64,000 bases of DNA from Zygotorulaspora mrakii. Lineage: Eukaryota > Ascomycota > Saccharomycetes > Saccharomycetales > Saccharomycetaceae. The stretch lies in the NCBI RefSeq assembly GCF_013402915.1, contig NC_050725.1, positions 744,001 to 808,000 of the forward strand. Direction: 5' to 3'. A program made the translations under genes and the position numbers. Position 1 is the first letter of the stretch; each line of letters opens with the position of its first letter. This document shows, piece by piece, positions 1 through 9,047 of this stretch. The notes under the pieces are model-generated. The model was given only the letters and a program-made list of their open reading frames with translations. It was not told the origin of the DNA and did no database searches.

Positions 1-1
1 G

Positions 2-139
2 CTTCTGAAAGTAACTTTACCGAAGGACCTTGGCTACGACATGATTACTCATAATGATCTGGAGTCATATCTATCAATGTTCGTTGATGATGAGAAATTG
101 GCTGTTCTTTCAAATAAATCCTATAAATTGATCAACTAG
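2..139 (+). CDS. APC2: C-terminal end of APC2 (anaphase-promoting complex cullin), partial
   Basis: An open frame enters from the left edge and stops at the TAG at 137-139, giving the last 45 residues of a protein. The tail reads as a small winged-helix end (…LESYLSMFVDDEKLAVLSNKS…YKLIN), which fits the C-terminal domain of cullin-type Apc2, the scaffold subunit of the anaphase-promoting complex that binds the RING subunit Apc11. The assignment rests mainly on position: in S. cerevisiae APC2 (YLR127C) lies directly upstream, on the same strand, of the YLR126C gene, and the next gene here is clearly that ortholog. With only 45 residues visible, homology alone would not be decisive. Confidence 0.6.
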   Translation, partial: LLKVTLPKDLGYDMITHNDLESYLSMFVDDEKLAVLSNKSYKLIN

Positions 140-241
140 TTTTCTCTTATCAGCCTCTGATAGCACATCGCTACGAATGTTTATTTAGTCGATTAAAATG
201 TAAACCCGCACATTCATTCGAATCAATCTTAATCAATTTGA

Positions 242-1033
242 ATGGTAGAGCAACACGGAGTAATGTCCAAGATTGCAATCTTATACACGGACCATCAAAA
301 TGATTGGGTAAAGCCGTGGAAGGATTTTGCCGAGATGGGCATGAAGATTATCGAGCAGGGCAGAGAATTGGAAAACGATACTAGCGTTGAAGTAGAGTAT
401 ACAGTTTTTGACATTTACCACAGTCAGTTTCCCCCAATAGAAGAACTGAAAACTGCAAACGGCTACCGCGGTATCTACATAACCGGGTCTCGCTATGATG
501 CGCACGATACCGCAACCACCTGGGTCAACGAGCTGCGGATTTTTCTCAGAATGTTGCTTACCGAGGACGGCTATCCTCCTGTCGCAGGCATATGTTTTGG
601 CCACCAGATCATAGCATCGGCTCTCAACGCCAAAGTGTGTAGAAACCCCTTGGGCTTGGAGATTGGTGTTACACCTATCACATTGAATAAAGTAGGACTC
701 GCACTCTTCAGCGACGTTGCTGGCGCAACAATAAATATTTCAGAGCTGCATCAGGACGTTGTCGAGGAAACGCCGGAAGGGTACTCTAATTGGGGATCTA
801 CCTCAGTATGTGAGCGCCAGGGTTTTTACAGACCCCAAAAAGCCATTTCTTTCCAAGGGCACCCCGAATTTCATACCGAGGCTTCGCAAAGAGCTCTAGA
901 TGCTAAGCTGTCGAGCATCCCAAAGTCAGGCTTAAACAGCTACGACTCGGTGAAGACCCGAAATGCCACACTGAAGAACGATGGACCCTATGTAGCTAGG
1001 TACATTTGGAAGTTGTTTAAACGGGAGATCTAG
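242..1033 (+). CDS. class I glutamine amidotransferase-like protein (YLR126C ortholog)
   Basis: 263 residues matching S. cerevisiae YLR126C along the whole length: the N-terminal KIAILYTD strand, the YIYITGS-type segment, the nucleophile elbow GICFGHQ with its cysteine, and a late FQGHPEF motif with the catalytic His and Glu of class I (GATase1) domains. The Cys-His-Glu triad therefore looks complete, so it may act as a stand-alone glutaminase or peptidase; the physiological substrate is unknown. In S. cerevisiae it has been linked to iron/copper-responsive expression. A second in-frame ATG at 263 aligns better with the yeast start (MTVKKIAILYTD), so the first seven residues are uncertain. 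It follows APC2 with a gap of about 100 bp. Confidence 0.9.
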   Translation: MVEQHGVMSKIAILYTDHQNDWVKPWKDFAEMGMKIIEQGRELENDTSVEVEYTVFDIYHSQFPPIEELKTANGYRGIYITGSRYDAHDTATTWVNELRIFLRMLLTEDGYPPVAGICFGHQIIASALNAKVCRNPLGLEIGVTPITLNKVGLALFSDVAGATINISELHQDVVEETPEGYSNWGSTSVCERQGFYRPQKAISFQGHPEFHTEASQRALDAKLSSIPKSGLNSYDSVKTRNATLKNDGPYVARYIWKLFKREI

Positions 1034-1403
1034 TGAGTTCAACTAGCCCCAGCCATATCATACACTTGATAAAGTTCAGGCTGTTAAGGCACACAATATT
1101 CGCAACATTACGTAATACTACCATGCATAGCCACACTTATTGGTAATTCAAAGCCTGCTGGACTGCGGTTTTTGGTTTCTATACCGGCATTTTTTCTTCA
1201 CTTTTAACGGTTCTTAAAAGCAGGGGCTTTTCAATATTTTGCCACGTTTGGAATTATTTTTACGCGTTAACGAGGCTTAGGCTAAAAGAAAGTTTCTTCG
1301 AAACTAAGATGTATATATAATTATAAAGTTATTTAATTTACTATAGTAGTTGCTGGCTGAGAGCTGGAGAAAGATCGTTGAAAAGTCTGTGAAAGTAACG
1401 ACA
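1034..1403. promoter_or_regulatory. yapsin gene promoter region
   Basis: This 370-bp interval holds a TATA element (TATATATAA) at 1312-1320, about 85 bp before the ATG. It also holds an ACGCGT hexamer at 1262-1267 that fits the MluI cell-cycle box bound by MBF, and a short inverted repeat AGTTTC-TTC-GAAACT at about 1291-1305 resembling a degenerate heat-shock element. These are matches to consensus only; no RNA gene or extra ORF is evident. Confidence 0.35.
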
Positions 1404-3107
1404 ATGAAGTTTGGTTCCAGTTCTTTGGCATGCGCGGCCATCCTAGCCGGTGCGCAAGCGGGTGTGATCACTAAAAGGGAAGATGATAATATCGATAGCA
1501 ATGTGGGATACTTGCAAATTGGATTCGAAAAATTCCATGGACACGAATTTGATACTGCGGTGAAGAATAAGAGATATAGTGATATAATTGCCAAGAGAGA
1601 TAATGGAGCTTATTCAGTGGATTTGCTGAACAGAAACACATACTATGCGGCAAACGTGGAAATTGGGTCATCGAGGCAAAGAGTTGTGGCACTGGTCGAC
1701 ACTGGTTCTTCAGACTTTTGGGTGATGGGCAGTTCACTTTGCTCGAGCGCAGGTCGTGATGATTCGAATATATTTAGGTCTAACTCAGCGGTAGGGACGG
1801 CTTCTCAAACGGCGTCGGGTGGCTCTGCGACAGCAACGGCGGACTGTAGGACATATGGTAGCTTTGATCCTTCGAACTCATCTACGTGGAGGGAAAACAG
1901 CACTAGCTTTTACGTGCATTATGCGGACACAAGTGCGGCATCGGGTCCGTGGGGTACAGATACCATTGATTTCGGCAGCTTTAGCCTGGAAAATGCTAGT
2001 ATTGGTGTTGCCAACTTCAGTAACGCCAGTATTGGAGGGATACTTGGGGTAGGCTTAGCAGCAACAGAAAGTACATTTTCGGGGATTGGTCTTTTGAGTA
2101 GTCAGCAGACTCCGTATCAATATGAGAATGTTCCGGCCATGATGGTGTCGCAGGGTTTGATTCATAAAAATGCATATTCTCTGTTCCTGAACAGTATAGA
2201 TGCCGACACAGGTAGTATATTATTCGGTGCCGTTGATCATAGCAAGTATTCTGGCCAACTGTACACTCTACCGATTCTGAGACTGTATGGATCGCCTTCT
2301 CAACCAGTTGCGATGGGGTTCGATATAACTGTACAAGGTGTCGGCATCACGGACGGTAGTACATACGAAACAATAACATCTTCATCTTTCCCCGCTTTAC
2401 TGGATTCCGGTACCACTTTAATGTACGTACCGTACACTTTGTCAGACTTAATTGCTAGAGAGATTGGCGCTACCTACTCAAGAAACCAAGGTTACTATCT
2501 AATGGATTGTCCCAGTGATGATGATACGACACAGTTAGTTTTTGATTTTGGTGGTCTACAAATCAACACTAACCTATCAAACTATGTCATACAGGCAAGC
2601 AGTACTTCAAATGTTTGTTATTTGGGTATCATTCCGACTTCGAATGTTCTTGCAATTTTTGGCGACGTTTTTCTGAGAGATGCATATGTAGTTTACGATT
2701 TGGACGACCTGGAGATTTCCCTTGCTCAGGCAAACTTTAATAATGATGAACAAAATATTGACGTCATCACTAGTGATGTTCCAAGTGCCACTAGGGCCCC
2801 AGGTTACTCGAATACTTTGACGTCTGCGAATTCAATCACCGGTGGTGGTAACATCTTCACCCTATCCGGCGCTACGGCCACTGGATCTGGAAGAGCAAGT
2901 GGTGTCCTGTCAAGAGGTTCTCAAACAACAGGGTCAACCGCTGGAGGCAGAGGCATTTCTTCGATTTTACCCGTGACGGGCGGCTCCTCGGTAACTATTT
3001 CGACAAGTCAACGTAGTTCTTCTGATAGGCGAAACATTGGTGAGAGAGCAGTTCCAGCATCCTGGCTTTTCGTTGTCAGCTCTTTCATATTTTCATTCTT
3101 TCTCTAA
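1404..3107 (+). CDS. GPI-anchored aspartyl protease of the yapsin family (YPS1/YPS3/MKC7-like)
   Basis: 567 residues. It starts with a hydrophobic signal peptide (about residues 1-19), followed by a propeptide ending at a Lys-Arg site at 64-65. Both active-site motifs are intact: DTGSSDFW with Asp99 and LDSGTT with Asp334. The flap tyrosine lies in VHYADTS, near residue 173. An insertion between 112 and 150 corresponds to the yapsin loop that is cut during activation. A Ser/Thr-rich stalk and a hydrophobic C-terminus (SWLFVVSSFIFSFFL) indicate a GPI anchor, so it should act at the plasma membrane or cell wall, shedding or processing wall proteins at basic residues. The frame is open upstream, but the first ATG is at 1404 and directly precedes the signal peptide. 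Position next to the YLR126C gene matches the YPS1/YPS3 locus of S. cerevisiae; which paralog it equals cannot be told. Confidence 0.9.
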   Translation: MKFGSSSLACAAILAGAQAGVITKREDDNIDSNVGYLQIGFEKFHGHEFDTAVKNKRYSDIIAKRDNGAYSVDLLNRNTYYAANVEIGSSRQRVVALVDTGSSDFWVMGSSLCSSAGRDDSNIFRSNSAVGTASQTASGGSATATADCRTYGSFDPSNSSTWRENSTSFYVHYADTSAASGPWGTDTIDFGSFSLENASIGVANFSNASIGGILGVGLAATESTFSGIGLLSSQQTPYQYENVPAMMVSQGLIHKNAYSLFLNSIDADTGSILFGAVDHSKYSGQLYTLPILRLYGSPSQPVAMGFDITVQGVGITDGSTYETITSSSFPALLDSGTTLMYVPYTLSDLIAREIGATYSRNQGYYLMDCPSDDDTTQLVFDFGGLQINTNLSNYVIQASSTSNVCYLGIIPTSNVLAIFGDVFLRDAYVVYDLDDLEISLAQANFNNDEQNIDVITSDVPSATRAPGYSNTLTSANSITGGGNIFTLSGATATGSGRASGVLSRGSQTTGSTAGGRGISSILPVTGGSSVTISTSQRSSSDRRNIGERAVPASWLFVVSSFIFSFFL

Positions 3108-3788
3108 TTAGTTTGCCACTGCGCTTGAGTCTCTAACAAAAGTCTTATACCCTGAATAAAGGTTACATTCATGTATTATATATAGTAGCTGATATTCTCT
3201 AAAATTAAAAAGCTATGTAGAGCAAATTTTGATCTCTACACAGGCACTAAATGTGGAATAAATAGATTTGTTATGACTATCTAGGTTTCCAAACAATAGT
3301 TTGGCACCCTTTGCTAGAATAGATGTAGGACACTAATTAAGCTAGACTGTCACTCGTATAGGAATCCGTTTCCTCTGAGAACTGCAAGCAGCATATCTGA
3401 CTGTTACATATATATGCGAAAATCGCAATTACTCTCAAAAATTGTTTTGCCAAATGAAATGTCTTAGAGACTCAATATGCCAGTTTTTGAACCCTTTGCG
3501 CTTGTATATTTATGTCTGTCTTCTTTAGCCTTCACATGACGGTGTATTTTTCTTCTGACACAGAACAACTTGAGAACGAGAGGCCGTCAGTCCTAACTTC
3601 TTTGATAAACCTCACCGATCAGATCGTGAGACAAACAGGGTTCAGAGCAATAACACCCAAAGTTACTTAAATATTCCATTTATACATTCAGAGCACCCAC
3701 AAATATCATTTAGTGAGAGTCAGAAGGAGATATTGCATCTCCATATTAAGACCTTACTTTTTTTTTCGACATTAGTCATATCTCAATC
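3108..3788. other. intergenic region between the yapsin gene and SAN1
   Basis: This 681-bp AT-rich spacer contains the 3' end of the yapsin gene and the promoter of SAN1. A run of T (about 3758-3767) lies shortly before the SAN1 start. I see no tRNA, LTR or plausible ORF. Confidence 0.4.
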
Positions 3789-5816
3789 ATGAGTGAAGAG
3801 AATACAGAACAGAACACTAGTGGTTCCAATAATTCTGGTAATCCATCATTAGCCTCACCTTTGGATAATGCTACTAATGGGGCTGGTAGACCTTCGCGAA
3901 ATGTAACCGTAACAATACAGTATTCGTATCTAACTCCTGATGGTTTGGCCAATCTAACACCAAATGGCTTGGCCAATTTGGCATTTCCTAATGGTAATGT
4001 CTTGTCTCCGAATAACGCAGCTAACCAGATGAATGGGGATATCGGTGCTAATCCAGAGACGGAGGGCTCTCAAACAACACGTCCTGATGGAGCTTTGATT
4101 TTATCGTTCAGTGACGTACCTTCAGGGACGCCTCAAGAAAGATTGGAATCCATAGTTTCTATAGCTGCTGAGTTGGCCATGCGTCGTTTCAGTGACATGG
4201 TCACACAGTCCAAGGGCATAACAAAAGAGCAATTTGAGCGGTTACCAGTATTAAGGGTTGACGATCTACAAGATAAAGGCGACTCTGTTTGTAGTATATG
4301 CTACGAAAAATATGAGGATGAGAATATAAATATATTAAAGAGAACTAGAGATGCCGAAGAAAAAGATAATTTTATCAAAAGGCAGAGGTCGGAATCTCCG
4401 ATCATAAACATTGACACGGATCCTCAAAATCAAGCTGATGGAACCACACCTGCTGCGGTTTCCTCTTCTAGTAATAATCCGACAGATATAATTGCACAAT
4501 CAGATGATGATACCTCCAGCTATAAGCATTGCCCTATCCAACTGCCTTGTGGTCATGTTTTTGGCAGAGAGTGCTTATATAGATGGTCGAGAATGGAGAA
4601 TAGCTGTCCTCTTTGTAGAGCACCTCTTGTAGAGGTATCACAAGAAGAAAGTCGAAATTCAAACAGTCCGCAAAATAATAGCAGCGCTGAGGTCTTCGAG
4701 AGAATTAGACAACTTGTGTATAGTCCAGCTTTGCCAAGCGGGGACCAACGTCCAATTGAACGGGATGAAGGTGTAATGCCAGAAACAGTTATGTCGAACA
4801 CTAATGGAAGCGGTGGTTTACACACCGCAGATACTTTAGAAACTCAGCCATTTTCTTTCTCAAGATCCGGCATTGTGTTTTTGAGACCAGATTCTCGTGG
4901 AACTGGTTTAGGAGCCCCAAATAACGAATCCGAATCTCGTCTTTCAGGTGCATCGCTGAATTCGAATATTAGTGAAACTGCAACTGATAACATACCAGGA
5001 ACTTCTGCTAATGAAGGTGAAAGCAATAATACTGCAAACCAAGCAAGTGGCAATACACCTACCGACACATATCAGAGTGGAACTAGAAGAATCCAGTGGA
5101 TACCTATACCGATCACCACGATCCGTTTGGGCGGACCTGGAGCTTACAGTCACAGCAACAATAATAACAGCAACGATGATAATAACAGGGACAATGCTGA
5201 TAGTAACAATAGCAACAACAATGATAATGAAACCGACAATAATACTGACAATGACAGTAACAATGACGCGAGTAGCGAGAATAATCAAAGTACTCACGGA
5301 GATGCACTGAGATCTATATTGGACAGAATTTTTAGTGTCACACATGCTGAGAATACCCGTCGTCAGCAGAGCTCTTCTACGGAAAATTCCTCAAGCAATT
5401 CGCAGGAAAATATCACAAGCAATTTAGGCAACAGCGCAACTGAACGTGATATGCCAAGAAGCTCCCTAAATTCTGCTCCTCCTCGCAGAAGGTCTTTTTT
5501 ACAAAATATATTAAGGATCACTAATCGGTCTAGAAATCGTGCTAGAAACGATATAAACAGGACAAATCAGACTGAATTACACACCTACAATGACAATCAA
5601 CAGAATGATTCCGCCGATCTCGGTAACATGTTCAACTCCGGAGTGGCCAGTTATAGAAATCAGGACGGCCGTGTTTCCACATTCAATATTGGTCAAGGTC
5701 CCTTGCCAGTACCACCGCGCGGTAATCGTTCCTCTTCCAATAATAGTGGGACGCAAACAGAGTCCAACTCAACTCAAGGAGACGATAACGAGTCTTCGAG
5801 GCAAAATGCCCATTGA
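3789..5816 (+). CDS. SAN1: San1-type nuclear quality-control E3 ubiquitin ligase
   Basis: 675 residues. San1 is the nuclear RING ligase that ubiquitinates misfolded proteins, binding them directly through its disordered arms. Recognition rests on conserved blocks: NVTVTIQYSYLTP at about 38-50, PDGALILSFSDVP near 99-111, PVLRVDDL, and SGVASYRNQDG near the C-terminus. The RING is split. The first pair is C168/C171, followed by about 80 residues of disordered insert carrying basic clusters (KRTR, KRQR) that may be nuclear signals, then LPCGHVFGREC and CPLC (C254 to C276). The remaining two-fifths is Asn/Ser/Asp-rich low complexity, as expected for the family. A small internal duplication (SYLTPDGLANLTPNGLANL) sits at 46-64. 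It is followed by PEX7, as in S. cerevisiae (YDR143C-YDR142C). Confidence 0.95.
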   Translation: MSEENTEQNTSGSNNSGNPSLASPLDNATNGAGRPSRNVTVTIQYSYLTPDGLANLTPNGLANLAFPNGNVLSPNNAANQMNGDIGANPETEGSQTTRPDGALILSFSDVPSGTPQERLESIVSIAAELAMRRFSDMVTQSKGITKEQFERLPVLRVDDLQDKGDSVCSICYEKYEDENINILKRTRDAEEKDNFIKRQRSESPIINIDTDPQNQADGTTPAAVSSSSNNPTDIIAQSDDDTSSYKHCPIQLPCGHVFGRECLYRWSRMENSCPLCRAPLVEVSQEESRNSNSPQNNSSAEVFERIRQLVYSPALPSGDQRPIERDEGVMPETVMSNTNGSGGLHTADTLETQPFSFSRSGIVFLRPDSRGTGLGAPNNESESRLSGASLNSNISETATDNIPGTSANEGESNNTANQASGNTPTDTYQSGTRRIQWIPIPITTIRLGGPGAYSHSNNNNSNDDNNRDNADSNNSNNNDNETDNNTDNDSNNDASSENNQSTHGDALRSILDRIFSVTHAENTRRQQSSSTENSSSNSQENITSNLGNSATERDMPRSSLNSAPPRRRSFLQNILRITNRSRNRARNDINRTNQTELHTYNDNQQNDSADLGNMFNSGVASYRNQDGRVSTFNIGQGPLPVPPRGNRSSSNNSGTQTESNSTQGDDNESSRQNAH

Positions 5817-6250
5817 TCAAATCATAAAATGATCTCTTTTATTAGCATTATAAAAATAGAGAGATTTTTTTCCTTGATTTCATAGAGCAAAGTATATATG
5901 TATCTTATATATTGAATATTATGCATTCAAAGTCGGTATAGATCGTGTCTATATGTGTGTATGTAATGTAGATTTGTGTCCGTTGCCGTACATTTTAAAT
6001 TTTCACTATTTTGAGTTTCCACTTCCTTACTTCGAAATCAGATAGACCAAATTCCCTTCTATTGACAATCTAAAATCACTAGTACAAGATCAAAAAAAAT
6101 AGTTGAACGGAGCTTTATGTTGACTTGCTATTCATCAAAAGGACTTCTATTATCGCTTCCAATATCGAGAACTTCGGTGGATAAATACCTGGAGCTTGAA
6201 TAGACAAATCCTTTTTTCTGCCCATTTCAAGGGACATATTTGTTGCTAAT
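5817..6250. other. SAN1-PEX7 intergenic region
   Basis: 434 bp holding the SAN1 terminator and the PEX7 promoter. It is AT-rich, with TATATA-like strings near 5893-5912 that more likely belong to the SAN1 3' end. No other feature is visible. Confidence 0.35.
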
Positions 6251-7354
6251 ATGTTGGCATATCATATGAGTGGCTACAGTGGCTATGGAGTCCAGTATTC
6301 ACCATATTTTGATAATCGATTAGCTGTTGTTTCAGGGTCAAACTTTGGCTTGGTGGGTAATGGAAAACTGTTCGTACTGGATATTGATATGCATGGCAAA
6401 ATACATGAATCCAACTCATTCTTAACTCAGGATTGCCTATTTGACGTTGCATGGAATGAACTGCATGAAAACCAAGTATTGGTTGCTCAAGGAGATGGGA
6501 CACTTCGACTTTTTGATACCAAGTTAAAGCAGTACCCGATTGCCATTTTCAAGGAACATCAAAAGGAGGTTTTCAGTTGTAATTGGAACTTATTATCAAA
6601 GCAGACCTTTGTCAGCAGCTCATGGGATGGCACTGTCAAAATATGGTCACCCACTAGACAGCAAAGTCTAGTTACTTTTTTACCTCATACTTTAGAGAAT
6701 ACAAAAAACGTAGACATTACTACAAACGTTCCCTTGTCCAACCAGAAGCAGCATGAAGGAATATCTAGAAATAAAAATTGCATATATCAAGCTCAATTTT
6801 CACCTCATGATCCAAATTTGGTGATGTGTTGTTCTGGTAATTCGTACACTACATTGTTTGATTTACGGCAACCAGCCCACACAGGAAATCAGCAAAGCTT
6901 TCTAGCACATTCGGGATTGGAAGTCCTTACATGTGATTTTAATAAGTACAGACCATACACAGTTGCCACGGGAGGTGTTGACAATACTATTCGGATGTGG
7001 GATTTAAGAATGGTGGGGCCTAATTCATCACCCGCAATTTGCGTAAACGAAATCAGCGGAGGCCATGAGTTGGCAGTCAGAAAAGTTTCTTGGTCACCTC
7101 ATCATTCTAACGTGCTACTTTCTACTTCCTACGATATGACGTGTTGCGTTTGGCAGGATTTGAGTGCCGATGGTGTAAAAAATACTGGAAGAACTAATAG
7201 CATCGATCCAAAGCAAGGTTGCAGATTCAGATTTGCACAACATACCGAGTTTGTCTACGGCGCAGACTGGAGTTTATGGGGTCAACCAGGATTCATTGCA
7301 TCTACGGGATGGGATGGTAATGTTTTCATTTGGAATGGCCTCTCCTTGAAATAG
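6251..7354 (+). CDS. PEX7: peroxisomal PTS2 import receptor Pex7
   Basis: 367 residues forming a WD40 propeller. Pex7 binds the N-terminal PTS2 signal of peroxisomal matrix proteins such as thiolase and shuttles between cytosol and peroxisome with Pex18/Pex21-type co-receptors. Near-identical family blocks are visible: YHMSGYSGYGVQYSP at the start, QVLVAQGDGTLRLFD, SSSWDGTVKIWSP, CVYQAQFSPHD-like text, ATGGVDNTIRMWD, STSYDMTC and a final GWDGNVFIWNGL. Length equals the yeast protein (375) to within a few residues. A slightly variable linker around 140-165 is normal. The start ATG aligns with the yeast start (MLRYHMQGFSGYGVQYSP). Confidence 0.97.
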   Translation: MLAYHMSGYSGYGVQYSPYFDNRLAVVSGSNFGLVGNGKLFVLDIDMHGKIHESNSFLTQDCLFDVAWNELHENQVLVAQGDGTLRLFDTKLKQYPIAIFKEHQKEVFSCNWNLLSKQTFVSSSWDGTVKIWSPTRQQSLVTFLPHTLENTKNVDITTNVPLSNQKQHEGISRNKNCIYQAQFSPHDPNLVMCCSGNSYTTLFDLRQPAHTGNQQSFLAHSGLEVLTCDFNKYRPYTVATGGVDNTIRMWDLRMVGPNSSPAICVNEISGGHELAVRKVSWSPHHSNVLLSTSYDMTCCVWQDLSADGVKNTGRTNSIDPKQGCRFRFAQHTEFVYGADWSLWGQPGFIASTGWDGNVFIWNGLSLK

Positions 7355-7400
7355 AAACTATTAAGTGCATATTTAATGACGATTGTATGCATCATTGTTC

Positions 7401-7952
7401 TTAGATTTTTAATTCTCCTTGTGCATTCCAGCTAGACATTTTTTTCCGCTGGATATGATATTCGGTTCTAACAGTCATGTAATTTTTAACAAATTGATCA
7501 ATATTCGCATCGTATTTGGCTTCTAGTTCCAATCTATTACTGTCATCATAGAGATGCCTAATTTCAATTTCCAATTGTGATTTCAATTCTTCGTTGCTGT
7601 AACTTTTTTTGATCTTCTGTTCCAAGTCTTGATATTGCATGACATATTGTGACTCTAGCACTCGACAGGCTTCAAGTTCCCCTTGAGTTCTGCTTCTTTC
7701 GTCCTCTAATAATTTGAATTTCTCATGCAGCTCCTCCAACTGGTGCTTCAACTTAACGAGCTCCTCTCGTATTTTGTTTTGTGGATGGAATCTACCAACG
7801 TATAACATCAATTCATTGCAATGATCCGTGATTAACTCTTGGAGCTCTCGTAAGGATAGTAAATGGATCTTCTCCGGAAGCGGAACGTTTGCTGTTCTTT
7901 TATCCTTATCCTGATCAGCCATATTAGTTAAGTCTAGATCCGTCTCACTCAT
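7401..7952 (-). CDS. SRN2: ESCRT-I subunit Srn2/Vps37
   Basis: 183 residues, mostly helical with heptad-like patterns from about 45 to 150. This is the layout of the Mod(r)/Vps37 domain, which forms the stalk of ESCRT-I with Vps23 and Vps28 and sorts ubiquitinated cargo into multivesicular bodies. The sequence match is modest and the protein is somewhat shorter than S. cerevisiae Srn2 (213). The assignment therefore leans on order: in S. cerevisiae SRN2 (YLR119W) is divergently paired with the thioesterase gene YLR118C, and exactly that divergent pair is seen here. It converges on PEX7 with a 46-bp gap. Confidence 0.8.
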   Translation of the reverse strand: MSETDLDLTNMADQDKDKRTANVPLPEKIHLLSLRELQELITDHCNELMLYVGRFHPQNKIREELVKLKHQLEELHEKFKLLEDERSRTQGELEACRVLESQYVMQYQDLEQKIKKSYSNEELKSQLEIEIRHLYDDSNRLELEAKYDANIDQFVKNYMTVRTEYHIQRKKMSSWNAQGELKI

Positions 7953-8114
7953 GCTGTAGGTTCGTTGGATATGGTTTTCTTGCTGTAGTCAAGTTCAGTA
8001 AAGAACAATTACCTCTGTCCTTTTATCTGCACGTATAAGAACCGACAAACTCAAAATTTTGAAATATTAATAAAAACTTGACAGGTATAAACGGTAAGCA
8101 GATCACTTGCAAAA

Positions 8115-8798
8115 ATGAGCGCAGTAAGAATTGCTGCCAAGGTGTTACCAGCTAATACCGGAATTGTTATTTTACATGGCTTGGGAGACACGGCTAATGG
8201 ATTCCCTCGTACTATCGCCAATTACTTACGCGGTATTCCGGCTTTTGAGCAAACAAGTTTCATATTACCTGATGCACCAATATCTCCTGTGAGTCTTAAT
8301 AATGGGTACAAAATGCCAAGTTGGTTTGATATTTACGAGCTCAGCGCTCATCCCTCCAGGGTGGACGCTGACGGTTTTATGAAATCGTTAGGAGTTATTG
8401 AAAAATGTGTCCAAGAACATATAGATGCTGGAATTAAACCAGAAAACATTGTCGTATGCGGGTTTTCCCAAGGTGCAGCCCTGTCATTGAGCTCAGCCGC
8501 TACTTTGCCCGTCAAGATTGGAGCGTTTGCCGCGTTTTCTGGCTTTGTTACGATTCCTAACCAATTAAGGCAAATAAAGAAAGACCACAATTTAGATACT
8601 CCCATATTCCACGGTCACGGTGATTCAGACCCTGTAGTGCCGCTAGAGGGCGGATTTATAGCCAAAGACTTCTATCAAAACGATTGTGGTTTCAAGAATA
8701 TTCAATTTGAGGTATACAAGGGAATGGACCATTCTGTTTGTCCCGAGGAGATGGACCAATTTGTGAAGTTTCTTAAAAGGGCTCTCAAAATGAAGTAA
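8115..8798 (+). CDS. acyl-protein thioesterase (YLR118C / APT1-type)
   Basis: 227 residues of the alpha/beta-hydrolase acyl-protein thioesterase family, which removes palmitate from cysteine residues of proteins in the cytosol. The oxyanion motif HGLGDTANGF is at 21-30, the nucleophile elbow GFSQG carries Ser118, and the acid and base are Asp172 (HGDSDPVVP) and His206 (GMDHSVCP), so the catalytic triad is complete. Length equals the yeast enzyme (227). It shares a 162-bp divergent promoter with SRN2. The S. cerevisiae ortholog is YLR118C. Confidence 0.95.
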   Translation: MSAVRIAAKVLPANTGIVILHGLGDTANGFPRTIANYLRGIPAFEQTSFILPDAPISPVSLNNGYKMPSWFDIYELSAHPSRVDADGFMKSLGVIEKCVQEHIDAGIKPENIVVCGFSQGAALSLSSAATLPVKIGAFAAFSGFVTIPNQLRQIKKDHNLDTPIFHGHGDSDPVVPLEGGFIAKDFYQNDCGFKNIQFEVYKGMDHSVCPEEMDQFVKFLKRALKMK

Positions 8799-9047
8799 TC
8801 GCTGTCAATTATAATCTCGATAAATCATATATAGTTTACTTGTAATAGATACAATGTCTAGTGAGATCCATAGTTTATGATCATTACTGATCATGTGATC
8901 TAGAATGCTACTCTGTTCGATAGGCTTTCAGAGTTGTTCAAATCAGGTCTTTAAGGACAACAACTATAACAACAATTGAAATACTGTCTTCTGAGCCATT
9001 GACGGTTTCGACTGGTTGTGTAAAACATATCAAGGTCGAAGTACATA

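Noticed and set aside
1350..1403. Longer N-terminus for the yapsin
   Set aside because: The extra 18 codons begin with TTG; the ATG at 1404 directly precedes a standard signal peptide.
4944..5345. 133-codon minus-strand frame with a hydrophobic Val/Ile run
   Set aside because: It is the antisense of the Asn/Asp repeat (AAC/AAT/GAT codons) of SAN1; the hydrophobic look is a by-product of that composition.
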